Shown here: positions 42,578-50,090 of the stretch, piece after piece
Position numbering within the stretch: the first letter of the stretch is position 1
How the letters are laid out: each line of letters opens with the position of its first letter
Origin: Acidicapsa ligni
Lineage (GTDB): Bacteria > Acidobacteriota > Terriglobia > Terriglobales > Acidobacteriaceae
DNA length: 64,000 nucleotides
Assembly: GCF_025685655.1 (NCBI RefSeq)
Contig: NZ_JAGSYG010000003.1
Location: 744,001-808,000, forward strand
Reading direction: 5' to 3'
The notes under the pieces: model-generated
Databases searched by the model: none
What the model was told of the DNA's origin: nothing
What the model saw: only the letters and a program-made list of their open reading frames with translations
Made by a program: the position numbers and the translations under genes

Positions 42578-43357
42578 CTAGATCCAGCCACCGTCGATGA
42601 TATGGCTTTGTCCGGTGATGGCGCTGCTGTCTTCTGAGGCGAGAAAGAGCGCGAGGCGAGCCACTTCGTCCGGAACAAGATGCCGTTTGATGGCTTGGCT
42701 GGCGAGGATTTCAGCACTGTACTCGGCTGTGAGGACCAGCTTGCGTTGCTTGTCGGTGACGATAGCGCCGGGCAGGATGGCGTTCACGCGAATGTTGTCT
42801 TTGCCCAGCTCGTGAGCAAGCGTGTGGGTCATGCCGACGATAGCTGCTTTAGCTGTGACGTAGACAGGCAGGCCGACCGACGGAATCAGCCATGCGATCG
42901 AACTCATATTAAGAATGGATGCGTTGCCGGATTGCTTCAATGCAGGTATCGCTGCCTGCGTTATGAAGAACTGATGGCGCAGGTTGACGGCCATGAGCTG
43001 ATCCCACAACTCGGGGGTAACTTCTTCAATCGCGTGACGCCGGTCATTGCCCGCATTGTTGATAAGCACGTCGAGGCCGTTGAGAGATTCAATGGCCTGA
43101 GCAGTGGCTGCGCGAACGGCTTTAATGTCTGTCATGTCACAGCGGAGATAGATAGGTACAGGATGCCCTGCGGCAGCGATGCGAGCTACGAGTTCTGCGG
43201 CCAACTGATCCTGAATATCGAGGAATGCAACTGCTGCTCCCTGCGCAGCAAAGGCTGCTACGAACGCTTCGCCGATGCCGCTGGCTCCGCCGGAGATAAG
43301 TACGCGACAGCCCTTGAGACTGGGGTAAGTGGCGTATTGTGCCTGAGATTCGGTCAT
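42578..43357 (-). CDS. Short-chain dehydrogenase/reductase (SDR)
   Basis: 259 residues from the ATG at 43357 (MTESQAQYATYPSLKGCRVLISGG); the longer frame adds 80 low-likelihood residues overlapping the DUF2752 gene on the same strand. Nucleotide motif SGGASGIG (TGxxxGIG type), NNAG motif (LDVLINNAGNDRRH), and catalytic Ser (MSSIAW) with Y-x3-K (PVYVTAKAAI). 'LPGAIVTDKQRKL' and the C-terminal 'DDSSAITGQSHIIDGGW' type end are standard. It is close to sugar/polyol dehydrogenases of the classical SDR group. Substrate unknown. Confidence 0.92.
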   Translation of the reverse strand: MTESQAQYATYPSLKGCRVLISGGASGIGEAFVAAFAAQGAAVAFLDIQDQLAAELVARIAAAGHPVPIYLRCDMTDIKAVRAATAQAIESLNGLDVLINNAGNDRRHAIEEVTPELWDQLMAVNLRHQFFITQAAIPALKQSGNASILNMSSIAWLIPSVGLPVYVTAKAAIVGMTHTLAHELGKDNIRVNAILPGAIVTDKQRKLVLTAEYSAEILASQAIKRHLVPDEVARLALFLASEDSSAITGQSHIIDGGWI

Positions 43358-43415
43358 GATTTGTAAGGTCTTCCACTTACGTGAAGTTATGGCTTTCGAA
43401 TACAGCAACATGCCG

Positions 43416-43892
43416 TTATTGCAGTGGAATAGTGAACCAGGGCAATGGCAGATTGCGGACAATCCACCAGGCAATGGTGATGGCGATGAGCAGGCGCGTT
43501 GTTCTGACAGAAAGGTCAAAGTCGCGGCCATGCCAGAGGTTGAGGATGCGCAGGCCTTTCGCTCCGAACCAGAGAGCGAGGAATGGCGAGAGTACAACGA
43601 ACATGAAGTTACAGCGCAGGGCAGCGGCGAACTCGAAGTTCAAAAGATGATGCAGCGCGCGGGTAGATCCGCAGCCAGGGCAATAGAAGCCGGTGAACTG
43701 ATGAAAGGGGCACGACGGCAGATGGAGCGCGCCCGGAGCATGTGCGCGTAGCACTCCACCAGCCACTACTGCGGCCGAGACGATGAGGAGTACTCCGAGT
43801 TGACGGCCGGATGGCAGTTGCATGAGCCGCACCGGGCCGGCCTGAATCCGGTCAGGAGTCTGCGCGGGTTGGTCGACTTGCGACAGGTTCAT
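43416..43892 (-). CDS. DUF2752 membrane protein
   Basis: 158 residues. The DUF2752 signature is intact: 'CPFHQFTGFYCPGCGSTRALHHLLNFEFAAALRCNFMFVVLSPFLALWFG', with the paired-cysteine CPGCG followed by R-A. Three hydrophobic stretches are present. Its start overlaps the stop of the GYF-CD225 gene (ATGA, 43889-43892), so the two are translationally coupled. Function unknown. DUF2752 and GYF/CD225 proteins are frequent neighbours in bacteria and may form one membrane complex. Confidence 0.9.
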   Translation of the reverse strand: MNLSQVDQPAQTPDRIQAGPVRLMQLPSGRQLGVLLIVSAAVVAGGVLRAHAPGALHLPSCPFHQFTGFYCPGCGSTRALHHLLNFEFAAALRCNFMFVVLSPFLALWFGAKGLRILNLWHGRDFDLSVRTTRLLIAITIAWWIVRNLPLPWFTIPLQ

Positions 43893-44368
43893 TTCTGGCC
43901 GATGGCGAGGACAATATAGATGAGGCTGATGATGCAGCCTGCAATTGCCGAGACGATCAAAGTCGTCTTGGCAGTTTTATGTGCTTCCTGCGCTTCAGTA
44001 AAGTTGCCCAGCGCCCATTGCTTCTTGGCTTTATTGGAGTAGATAAGAGCAACGATTCCGCCGGGAAGACAACAGAAAAAGATGACCGCAACCGACCATC
44101 CGGTGAGGCTTGGCGGTGGTGTTGCCGCATAGGATTGCCCACCATAGATGCTGCCCTGTTCGCTGCTGTAGGGGCCACTGATGGAGGTCGGCGTACTCTC
44201 TGGGGAAAAGTACCACGCCTGCGTATTGGCAGGTAGCCAGGATGCCATGCCGGTTGTCCAGACAAGATCGTTGGGCGCTACCTGGCCAGCCGCGACCATC
44301 TCTTTCAATGCATCCAGGGTCATAGGACCGAAACGCTGATCTCCCTTTTGCAAATACCAGTTTTCCAT
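43889..44368 (-). CDS. GYF-like domain fused to CD225/dispanin membrane domain
   Basis: 159 residues. The N-terminal GYF_2 module (3-50) is 'WYLQKGDQRFGPMTLDALKEMVAAGQVAPNDLVWTTGMASWLPA'. A Ser/Gly linker leads to the CD225 domain (about 90-159): 'VAVIFFCCLPGGIVALIYSNKAKKQWALGNFTEAQEAHKTAKTTLIVSAIAG', where the CCxxPxGxxA motif is that of dispanins and interferon-induced transmembrane proteins. GYF folds bind proline-rich tails, so it could recruit a partner to the membrane. Coupled to DUF2752 by a 4-base overlap. Confidence 0.9.
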   Translation of the reverse strand: MENWYLQKGDQRFGPMTLDALKEMVAAGQVAPNDLVWTTGMASWLPANTQAWYFSPESTPTSISGPYSSEQGSIYGGQSYAATPPPSLTGWSVAVIFFCCLPGGIVALIYSNKAKKQWALGNFTEAQEAHKTAKTTLIVSAIAGCIISLIYIVLAIGQK

Positions 44369-44716
44369 TGAGGCAAATCTCCCTTTTTCCTTCGCTTCGA
44401 CCGTGGAGGAATCTTATCAAGTCTTAGGATTGAAAAGAAGTGACCCGCAATCTTTGGCAGCCTGTAAGTTTGCATCCAGCATCGAAGCCCCGAACTTTGC
44501 CCTTAGCATTTGCCCTTGCTTTTGCCGTTGCCGTTGCTTTTGCCGTTGTCGTTCTGTTTGTCATTCCCGAAGGGAATCTGCTTCATCCCGTCATCCCAAA
44601 AACACAATTCCCCAAACCAACCCAACACCCAACCTGTTGGTAGTAAGCCAGTTTGAAATTATGAGATTGACTCGGCTGAATGATTAAGGACTAGAGTAAA
44701 CAAAGAGGTGCCTGGT
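44369..44716. other. Intergenic region carrying dispersed repeat copy A
   Basis: 348 bases, without a supported gene. It contains repeat copy A (44461-44630, listed separately). The apparent 67-94 residue frames here are repeat translation (AFALAFAVAVAF) and not genes. The last 70 bases, after the repeat, hold the leader of the small membrane protein (AAGGACTAGAG and AGAGGT). Confidence 0.5.
44461..44630 (-). repeat. Modular intergenic repeat, copy A (inverted)
   Basis: Read on the minus strand: a G/T-rich head (GGTTTGGGGAATTGTGTTTT), a palindromic core (ATTCCCTTCGGGAAT; 44563-44577), GACAAACAGAA, a tail of GCAANN hexamers (about 44502-44552) and an outer flank (AAAGTTCGGGGCTTCGATGC). The order and flanks match copy C. 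Confidence 0.85.
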
Positions 44717-44980
44717 ATGAAGATTCGAATCGCAATCTGGGCAGCGACTGGCGCACTGGTTGTAGGTCTCTGGTCAATTTACCTCGACGGTGCATCTGGA
44801 ACGCCGCGAGGATTAACCGCGATTTTGCTCGATTTAACCTGTCCGATAGCGCTCGGGCGTCAACACCATATGACTATCAATTTCGTGCTTCTTGCCAATG
44901 CTGTTACGTATGCTTTGGCCGGTCTGATCGTGGAAACCATGTGGCGGCCCACAAAGCGCCCGATCAAGCAGACCACTTAA
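44717..44980 (+). CDS. Small membrane protein of unknown function
   Basis: 87 residues from the ATG at 44717 (AGAGGTGCCTGGT upstream gives the RBS). Two hydrophobic helices are seen: 'IRIAIWAATGALVVGLWSIYL' and 'FVLLANAVTYALAGLIVETMW', joined by a loop with a Cys-Pro and HH pair (TCPIALGRQHHMTINF). The C-terminus is basic (RPTKRPIKQTT), so both ends probably face the cytoplasm. No family recognised; similar small proteins are common in Acidobacteriota. Confidence 0.7.
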   Translation: MKIRIAIWAATGALVVGLWSIYLDGASGTPRGLTAILLDLTCPIALGRQHHMTINFVLLANAVTYALAGLIVETMWRPTKRPIKQTT

Positions 44981-45018
44981 GATAGAACCGCCTTGCACCC
45001 TTTAGAAGATCTGCGCGG

Positions 45019-46080
45019 CTACCAGCCCTGTCTGCCCTGATTCGCGACAGTGTTGGGAGTGAAGTGCATCAGAACTCCGAGCGCGATGAGCAGGGCTGCA
45101 TAGTAGACCCAACTGCTCCAGTCGGATTGCTGCGGCTTGTCTTTGGTAAAGCAGCGCCAGGCAAAGCCCGCTGCCACGAAGAGAAAGATGCCTTCGGAGG
45201 TGAAAAGCCAGAGGCCGAGTGCGCAGACAAGCAGAGTGGCGCGTTCAGGAGCAGCGAGGGTGTTGACGGCCTGGCCTCCATCGAGCACCCAGATGGGGAT
45301 AAGGTTGAGGATGTTGAGCACGGCTCCAGTGCGGGCGAGAGCGGCCCAGAGCGGATCGTGCGTATAGGTGTAAAGGATGTAGCAGATGGCGGCAGCGATC
45401 CAACCAGCCAGTGGACCGGCGAGCGAGATTTGCGCGATCTGGCGGCGAGTGACTCCCTGGGCAGCCCAACGGACATAGGCACCGAAGCCGGGTAGAAAAA
45501 CGGGCATTTCGGCGGGCAGACCGCGGCGCTTGATGTCGGTGAAATGGCCTAGTTCATGGATGAGTATGCAGACGGAGATACCAAGGCCATAGCGCCAGCC
45601 GAAGATTCCAACATAGAGCACGATAAAGAAGGCAAAGCTAAAGAGGAACTTGAGTTTGAAAAGCGCCAGAAGCAGTGTCTTAAATTTGAGGAGCAGAAGC
45701 GCAAATGGGCCAAAGGGACCAAGCTTCTTGACCCAGTTGGGCTTTGGCGCAGGCTCTGATCGCCCTGATGCTCCTGCTGATCCTGATGGCCCTGTTGATT
45801 CTGATAATGCATTAGGTGTCGGGTTAATGGCGCCGAGATGCTGGCGAACCCACTCAGCCTGACGAGAATCATGCGGAAGCAGGGTGAGCGAGTATTCCCA
45901 CAGCTCGCGGGCTTGCGGGATAAGATTGCGAGCTTCGAGGGCGCGGGCATCTTTGGAGAGCTGTTCGAGGCGCACGCTGTGGATAAGTGCATGACACTGC
46001 GGGCAGGCAAGCGCCTCCAGTGGAAGGTCAGCGTTGCAGTTCGGACAGTTGCGAAGGATTGCGTGGGTAATGGTCGACAC
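45019..46080 (-). CDS. M50/site-2-protease-like membrane metalloprotease with zinc ribbon
   Basis: 353 residues. The N-terminal zinc ribbon CPNC..CPQC (Cys12, 15, 26, 29) is followed by a short TPR-like helical segment (LSKDARALEARNLIPQARELWEYSL) and a membrane protease domain with HELGH (175-179) in the third hydrophobic stretch and the distal Asp267 in 'IPIWVLDGGQAVNTL'. This is an M50 protease of the FtsH-less, PDZ-less type that cleaves membrane-embedded substrates. It lies 23 bases downstream of the zinc-ribbon membrane gene on the same strand. Confidence 0.9.
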   Translation of the reverse strand: MSTITHAILRNCPNCNADLPLEALACPQCHALIHSVRLEQLSKDARALEARNLIPQARELWEYSLTLLPHDSRQAEWVRQHLGAINPTPNALSESTGPSGSAGASGRSEPAPKPNWVKKLGPFGPFALLLLKFKTLLLALFKLKFLFSFAFFIVLYVGIFGWRYGLGISVCILIHELGHFTDIKRRGLPAEMPVFLPGFGAYVRWAAQGVTRRQIAQISLAGPLAGWIAAAICYILYTYTHDPLWAALARTGAVLNILNLIPIWVLDGGQAVNTLAAPERATLLVCALGLWLFTSEGIFLFVAAGFAWRCFTKDKPQQSDWSSWVYYAALLIALGVLMHFTPNTVANQGRQGW

Positions 46081-46103
46081 GATGATCTATATCAATTCTA
46101 TCG

Positions 46104-46874
46104 TTATGCGACGGTCATGCTGTAGGGTCCATCGACATAGAGGGGCTTTGCGGCCGTCATCGTCCGGGCTATGCGGAGTCCGATGAAGAGAATGAACAGG
46201 CCTATGACTCCGTGAAAGGGGTTCGCCAATTCCATGAAAGGTGAGGCAAGACCCACGAGCGCGAGTTGGGCGATCGCGCTTGCCCAATTGATGGGATGTT
46301 TCGGGGCCTGGGAGATGTGGTTTGACTGTGCGTCTCCAGGCAAGGAATTTTCGGAGGCGCTTTTTGCTGCGGTTGGAGTCTTATGTTTGATGGCGTACGA
46401 GATGCCGATGGGCACAGCGGCCATGGAGATTGCTGCATACGTGAGCAGGACGGCAGTGATCTGGAAGCGCCTGCCTCCGATGCCGTTCGAGCCTTTTGAT
46501 ATGGCCTTGGCAACGAACCAACCTACGCCAAGAGCGATGTAACCCAGATACCAGCCGGTGGCGATGGTGAACGTGGCGTATGCGATCAGTCCTACGATGG
46601 CTGCTCCTATGCCGAGAAGAAGACCGCGTACGTAGGCCGCATGGCTATCGATCGGGCTGGCCGCCTGAACTTGATGAGCGCAGGTGGCGCAGGCCATCTG
46701 GCTGTTGATGCGGTAATACTCACCTGAGACCAGGTTGCCGCAGATGCGGCAATGCTCCGTGCCGGGAATGTGGGCGTATTCGGCAGTGGCAAATTGCGGA
46801 GCGTCCGTTGGGGCCGCGGGTGGCGGGGTCACGACGGAGGTGAACTCTGGGGCGGTGTCATTGGTTTCAAACAT
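46104..46874 (-). CDS. Zinc-ribbon multi-pass membrane protein, unknown
   Basis: 256 residues from ATG 46874; an ATG 69 bases upstream is possible but its residues look untranslated. A treble-clef-like zinc ribbon (CRICGNLVSGEYYRINSQMACATC, about 45-68) is followed by four to five hydrophobic helices ('GLLLGIGAAIVGLIAYATFTIA', 'GYIALGVGWFVAKAIS', 'ITAVLLTYAAISMAAVPIGISYAI', 'AIAQLALVGLAS', 'GVIGLFILFIGLRIARTM'). DUF4190/GYF-type proteins have similar membrane organisation. It precedes the M50 protease by 23 bases, suggesting a shared unit. Confidence 0.75.
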   Translation of the reverse strand: MFETNDTAPEFTSVVTPPPAAPTDAPQFATAEYAHIPGTEHCRICGNLVSGEYYRINSQMACATCAHQVQAASPIDSHAAYVRGLLLGIGAAIVGLIAYATFTIATGWYLGYIALGVGWFVAKAISKGSNGIGGRRFQITAVLLTYAAISMAAVPIGISYAIKHKTPTAAKSASENSLPGDAQSNHISQAPKHPINWASAIAQLALVGLASPFMELANPFHGVIGLFILFIGLRIARTMTAAKPLYVDGPYSMTVA

Positions 46875-47235
46875 GATTTTGCTCAGGGTAGCAGTTCGGT
46901 TGAGTGGCTGCAATGCATTCATGCAGGCAGGCACAGCAAACAAAGAATGGCGCCATGACGAGGCCCTGATGGGAAAGCTGGGTAGCTCGAATCACCACCT
47001 GCTTAAACCCTTCGTGAGTTGCAAGGACGGGCCTCTGATAATTTTCCTAAATTATGTCATCTGATCAGATGTAGTTTCGTCTAATTTTCCTGAGAATTAT
47101 GTCCTCTGATGCAGATGTGATTTTGCCCTTGTCGCATAGGGGACGTTTGTCTTTTTTGTGCTGCAACTTCCCTATTTCTTTAGCACATGATCCTAACAAT
47201 TGAATGTACAATTAGCGAAGATTTAACCAATAAAC
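46875..47235. other. Intergenic region with duplicated palindrome repeats
   Basis: 361 bases between divergent genes. It contains a tandem pair of about 43-45 base repeats (47039-47126), each with a palindrome (listed separately). The rest, including 46880-47030, shows nothing I recognise. The promoter of the lipoprotein gene probably lies around 47130-47220, an AT-rich tract. Confidence 0.45.
47039..47126. repeat. Tandem direct repeat with palindromic centre
   Basis: Copy 1 (47039-47081) and copy 2 (47082-47126) both run TAATTTTCCT..ATTATGTC.TCTGAT..CAGATG. Copy 1 holds the perfect 14-base palindrome CATCTGATCAGATG (47058-47071); copy 2 has CCTCTGATGCAGATG (47103-47117), with one inserted G. 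They lie 110-200 bases before the lipoprotein start and look like a double regulator site. Confidence 0.7.
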
Positions 47236-49173
47236 ATGAAAATTGCCGCGAGTTCTCTCTCTTGTCTTCTGGCCGTTGGCGTGGTTCTCTGCCTCAACGG
47301 TTGTGGTTCGTTGAATCCCACTTTCCCTCTAGCCGCACCGGCTCAGATTTCTGTCTCTTCGACACGCGCCGCGCTGACGGTGTCACAGAGCTATTCAATT
47401 GCTGCGACTACGAAAGATCTATCGGGCGTGACATGGACAGCGACCGGGGGCGGCCTTTCTGCGGACACGAGTATGACGGGCAAAATGGTCACTTATACGG
47501 CGCCCGCCAAGGCTGGCATTTACACTGTGACCGCTGCCAATGTAAAGACTCCCTCGCAGACTGCTGCCATGACCGTATACGTTACGGATCTGGGCGGCGT
47601 TTACACCTACCATAATGATCTGGCGCGAGATGGTGTCAACAGCCAGGAATATGCGCTGACGACAACGACGGTGGCTTCCTCCTCCTTCGGAAAATTGTTC
47701 TCATGCCCTGTAGATGGCGCCGTCTATACACAGCCGTTGTGGGTTGCTAACCTTACTATCGGCAACGCGAAGCATAATGTGGCCTTCGTCGCTACACAGC
47801 ACGATAGCGTGTATGCCTTTGATGCGGACGCCAGCCCGTGTCAACAACTTTGGATGGCTAGCCTGGTTGATACGAACCATGGTGGGAGCAGTGGGGAAAC
47901 TGCTGTGAATTCGACCTTGCTGGGACAAGGGAACGGGGATATCGCTCCGGAGGTCGGCGTAACTGGAACACCTGTGATCGATCCATCCACGGGCACACTT
48001 TACGTGGTCTCTAAATCGATGAATTCTGCCTCAACTCTTTTTTATCAACGCATGCACGCGATCGACATTACGACAGGTAGCGAGAAATTCAGTGGGCCAG
48101 TCGATATTGGAGCTAATATCACTTTTCCAGGCACAGGGGATGGCGGGTCAACTGTGACGTTTAATGCGAAACAGGAAAACCAACGGCCTGGTCTCGCGCT
48201 CGTTAATGGAGTTGTATACGTTGCCTGGGCTGCGCACGAAGACGCGAATCCTTTCTATGGATGGTTAGTCGGATACAAGGCATCCGATCTGACGGTCGCA
48301 AGTATTTTGAATATAGACCCGAACGTAACGCAGGGTGGCATCTGGATGAGTGGTGGTGCGCCTTCAGCAGACGCGAACAATAACCTTTATCTGATCTCGG
48401 GGAATGGCGGGTTTGATGCAACCAGCACCAGTATGCCGAATAACGATTATGGCGACTCCTTCCTCAAGATATCGAATGGATTGACGGTTTCTTCCTATTT
48501 CACTCCTACGGATCAGGAGAGTGATGAAACGAATGACGCTGACTTTGGATCGGGTGGTTCGGCGGTGTTGGTGAATGTAGCTTCAGGAGCCTTGAGACAC
48601 CTGGTAATCGGCGGAGGAAAAGATGGTTCGTTGTATCTTCTGAATGGCGATTCGATGGGGGGGCTTGGGGACACGAATGCCAGGCAGGTTATCAGCGTTG
48701 GCAGCGGAATTTTCTCCACTGGAGCTTTCTGGAATAACACGTACTATGTGGCTCCGCTCAATGGCTCAATGGTAGCTTATGCATTTGATCCATTCGCCAA
48801 TCTTCTCAATCCGTCGGCGAGTACCAGGTCCTCCAACACCTATGGGTTCCCTGGCGCTACACCATCGGTTTCGGCATCAGGAGCTTCGAATGGAATCGTT
48901 TGGGCTTTGAACAGCAATAGCTACTGCACGAGCCAATCGAAATCCTGTGGGCCTGCAGTGCTTCATGCCTATGATGCTACAAACCTTGGTACGGAGTTGT
49001 GGAACAGTTCTACAACCAGTACGGATGCGGCGGGCAATGCTGTCAAATTTACGGTACCGACTATTGCCAATGGGCATGTTTATGTGGGGACTCGTGGCAA
49101 CAACGCGGGTGGTGTAGACAGCACAACCAGTACTCCCGGGGAGTTGGATGTTTACGGAGTCACGACCGACTGA
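47236..49173 (+). CDS. PQQ-type beta-propeller lipoprotein with Ig-like domain
   Basis: 645 residues. Lipoprotein signal peptide: MKIAASSLSCLLAVGVVLCL, then NGC with lipobox L-N-G-C (Cys23). An Ig-like domain (about 35-115, 'AQISVSSTRAALTVSQSYSIAATTKDLSGVTWTATGGG') precedes a propeller (about 120-640) whose blades repeat 'G.LY...' strands (FGKLFSCPVDGAVYTQPLWVANLTI, ALVNGVVYVAWAAHED, HLVIGGGKDGSLYLLNGDSMGG, ATPSVSASGASNGIVWAL, FTVPTIANGHVYVGTRG). No quinone-specific catalytic residues are evident, so it is likely a structural or binding propeller on the outer membrane or cell surface. Confidence 0.9.
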   Translation: MKIAASSLSCLLAVGVVLCLNGCGSLNPTFPLAAPAQISVSSTRAALTVSQSYSIAATTKDLSGVTWTATGGGLSADTSMTGKMVTYTAPAKAGIYTVTAANVKTPSQTAAMTVYVTDLGGVYTYHNDLARDGVNSQEYALTTTTVASSSFGKLFSCPVDGAVYTQPLWVANLTIGNAKHNVAFVATQHDSVYAFDADASPCQQLWMASLVDTNHGGSSGETAVNSTLLGQGNGDIAPEVGVTGTPVIDPSTGTLYVVSKSMNSASTLFYQRMHAIDITTGSEKFSGPVDIGANITFPGTGDGGSTVTFNAKQENQRPGLALVNGVVYVAWAAHEDANPFYGWLVGYKASDLTVASILNIDPNVTQGGIWMSGGAPSADANNNLYLISGNGGFDATSTSMPNNDYGDSFLKISNGLTVSSYFTPTDQESDETNDADFGSGGSAVLVNVASGALRHLVIGGGKDGSLYLLNGDSMGGLGDTNARQVISVGSGIFSTGAFWNNTYYVAPLNGSMVAYAFDPFANLLNPSASTRSSNTYGFPGATPSVSASGASNGIVWALNSNSYCTSQSKSCGPAVLHAYDATNLGTELWNSSTTSTDAAGNAVKFTVPTIANGHVYVGTRGNNAGGVDSTTSTPGELDVYGVTTD

Positions 49174-49199
49174 TTTGAGGCGACATCTCCAGCTCGTTG

Positions 49200-49649
49200 T
49201 TAGAGGTTAAACTGCCGCAGGTGGTGGTCGAGGTGTTTATACATGCCTTTGCCCCACTCTTCGACTGAGAGCTTGCCAAAGAAAGCGTGGGGCGCTTGTG
49301 TGCAGGCTACGGGGCCTCCTTTTTGAAAGCGGTCTATCAGGAGGAGGAGGCGTTCGCGTTCTGCATTGAGATCGCGTTCCTCGCTGATGATGTAGGCCGG
49401 GACGGTTGGAGAATTCTTTCGCCACAGCTTGTCTCTTGAGAATTCGGACTTGAAGAGTGGGCCGATGAGTTTGCCGATGAAACTTCTTGGCTGGACGTTA
49501 TCGCCGCAGGCGGTTTCCAAATTTAAGCAGCAATGTGCGAGCATCTGGGCTGCGTTCATTTTGCCCCAGAGACGTTCGCTAGTTGGAGTTATGGCTGCGA
49601 GGCGATGCTTGATTTCTTCTGCTGCCGAGGAATCATAGAGGCTTTTCAT
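49200..49649 (-). CDS. DUF1569 (DinB-like) protein
   Basis: 149 residues from ATG 49649 (MKSLYDSSAAEEIKHRLAAI); an ATG 24 bases earlier adds eight residues. 'LWGKMNAAQMLAHCCLNLETACGD' contains the first His ligand of the DUF1569/DinB metal site, and 'FFGKLSVEEWGKGMYKHLDHHLRQFNL' the last. A conserved 'HPFFGKLS' variant (HAFFGKLS) is typical of DUF1569. Function unknown. It converges with the PQQ lipoprotein gene. Confidence 0.85.
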   Translation of the reverse strand: MKSLYDSSAAEEIKHRLAAITPTSERLWGKMNAAQMLAHCCLNLETACGDNVQPRSFIGKLIGPLFKSEFSRDKLWRKNSPTVPAYIISEERDLNAERERLLLLIDRFQKGGPVACTQAPHAFFGKLSVEEWGKGMYKHLDHHLRQFNL

Positions 49650-50090
49650 GCGCCACAGTTTACTGATCGGCATGGTCTGCGGGGAAGCTGATTTCTATTC
49701 GCGAAAATCATGCCATCCTGAGTGACGCGATGGCTTTGGGGCTTACCTTAAAGAATTTGACCTACCCCAGGGGGGCTATGTAGCTGTTTGCCGGTGTCCC
49801 TAAGGATGCCCCTTGCTATACCTGTTGCCCTGATAACTCAGGCATCCTTTTTCTGGGTGCGATGGGCATGTCAGACAGACGTGTCTGCCTGGTATTTCGG
49901 CTTTTGATTGGTTCTGACGGGGCTTTCATTGATTATGCGCGGTTGGGGGATAATTCTCTGCACGGTGTGGCTGCCGCATTGATCAAGTTTTGCTGGGGAA
50001 TGGCAATGACCATGATCAGAAGTCGATTGTGGCCAATCCTGCAGAGGCTTTATTTCGCCTTATTTTCGCCTTGCTTGTATACTTAATTTT
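49650..50090. other. Gene-free stretch upstream of uvrB
   Basis: About 440 bases. A 74-codon frame at 49862-50086 exists, but its residues (MGMSDRRVCLVFRLLIGSDG) are unlike any family and no clear ribosome-binding site precedes it, so I do not call it. A small inverted repeat, CAGAC-AGACGT-GTCTG (49873-49888), is visible. The end (TTTTCGCC..TATACTTAATTTT) resembles a -10 region for uvrB. Confidence 0.35.

Noticed and set aside
45975-45990. DnaA box TGTGGATAA
   Set aside because: It is a single perfect match within the M50 coding region, without a cluster or AT-rich element, and 14 kb from the skew turn.
49862-50086. 74-residue open frame before uvrB
   Set aside because: No ribosome-binding site, atypical composition and no known family. 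Kept only as part of the intergenic note.
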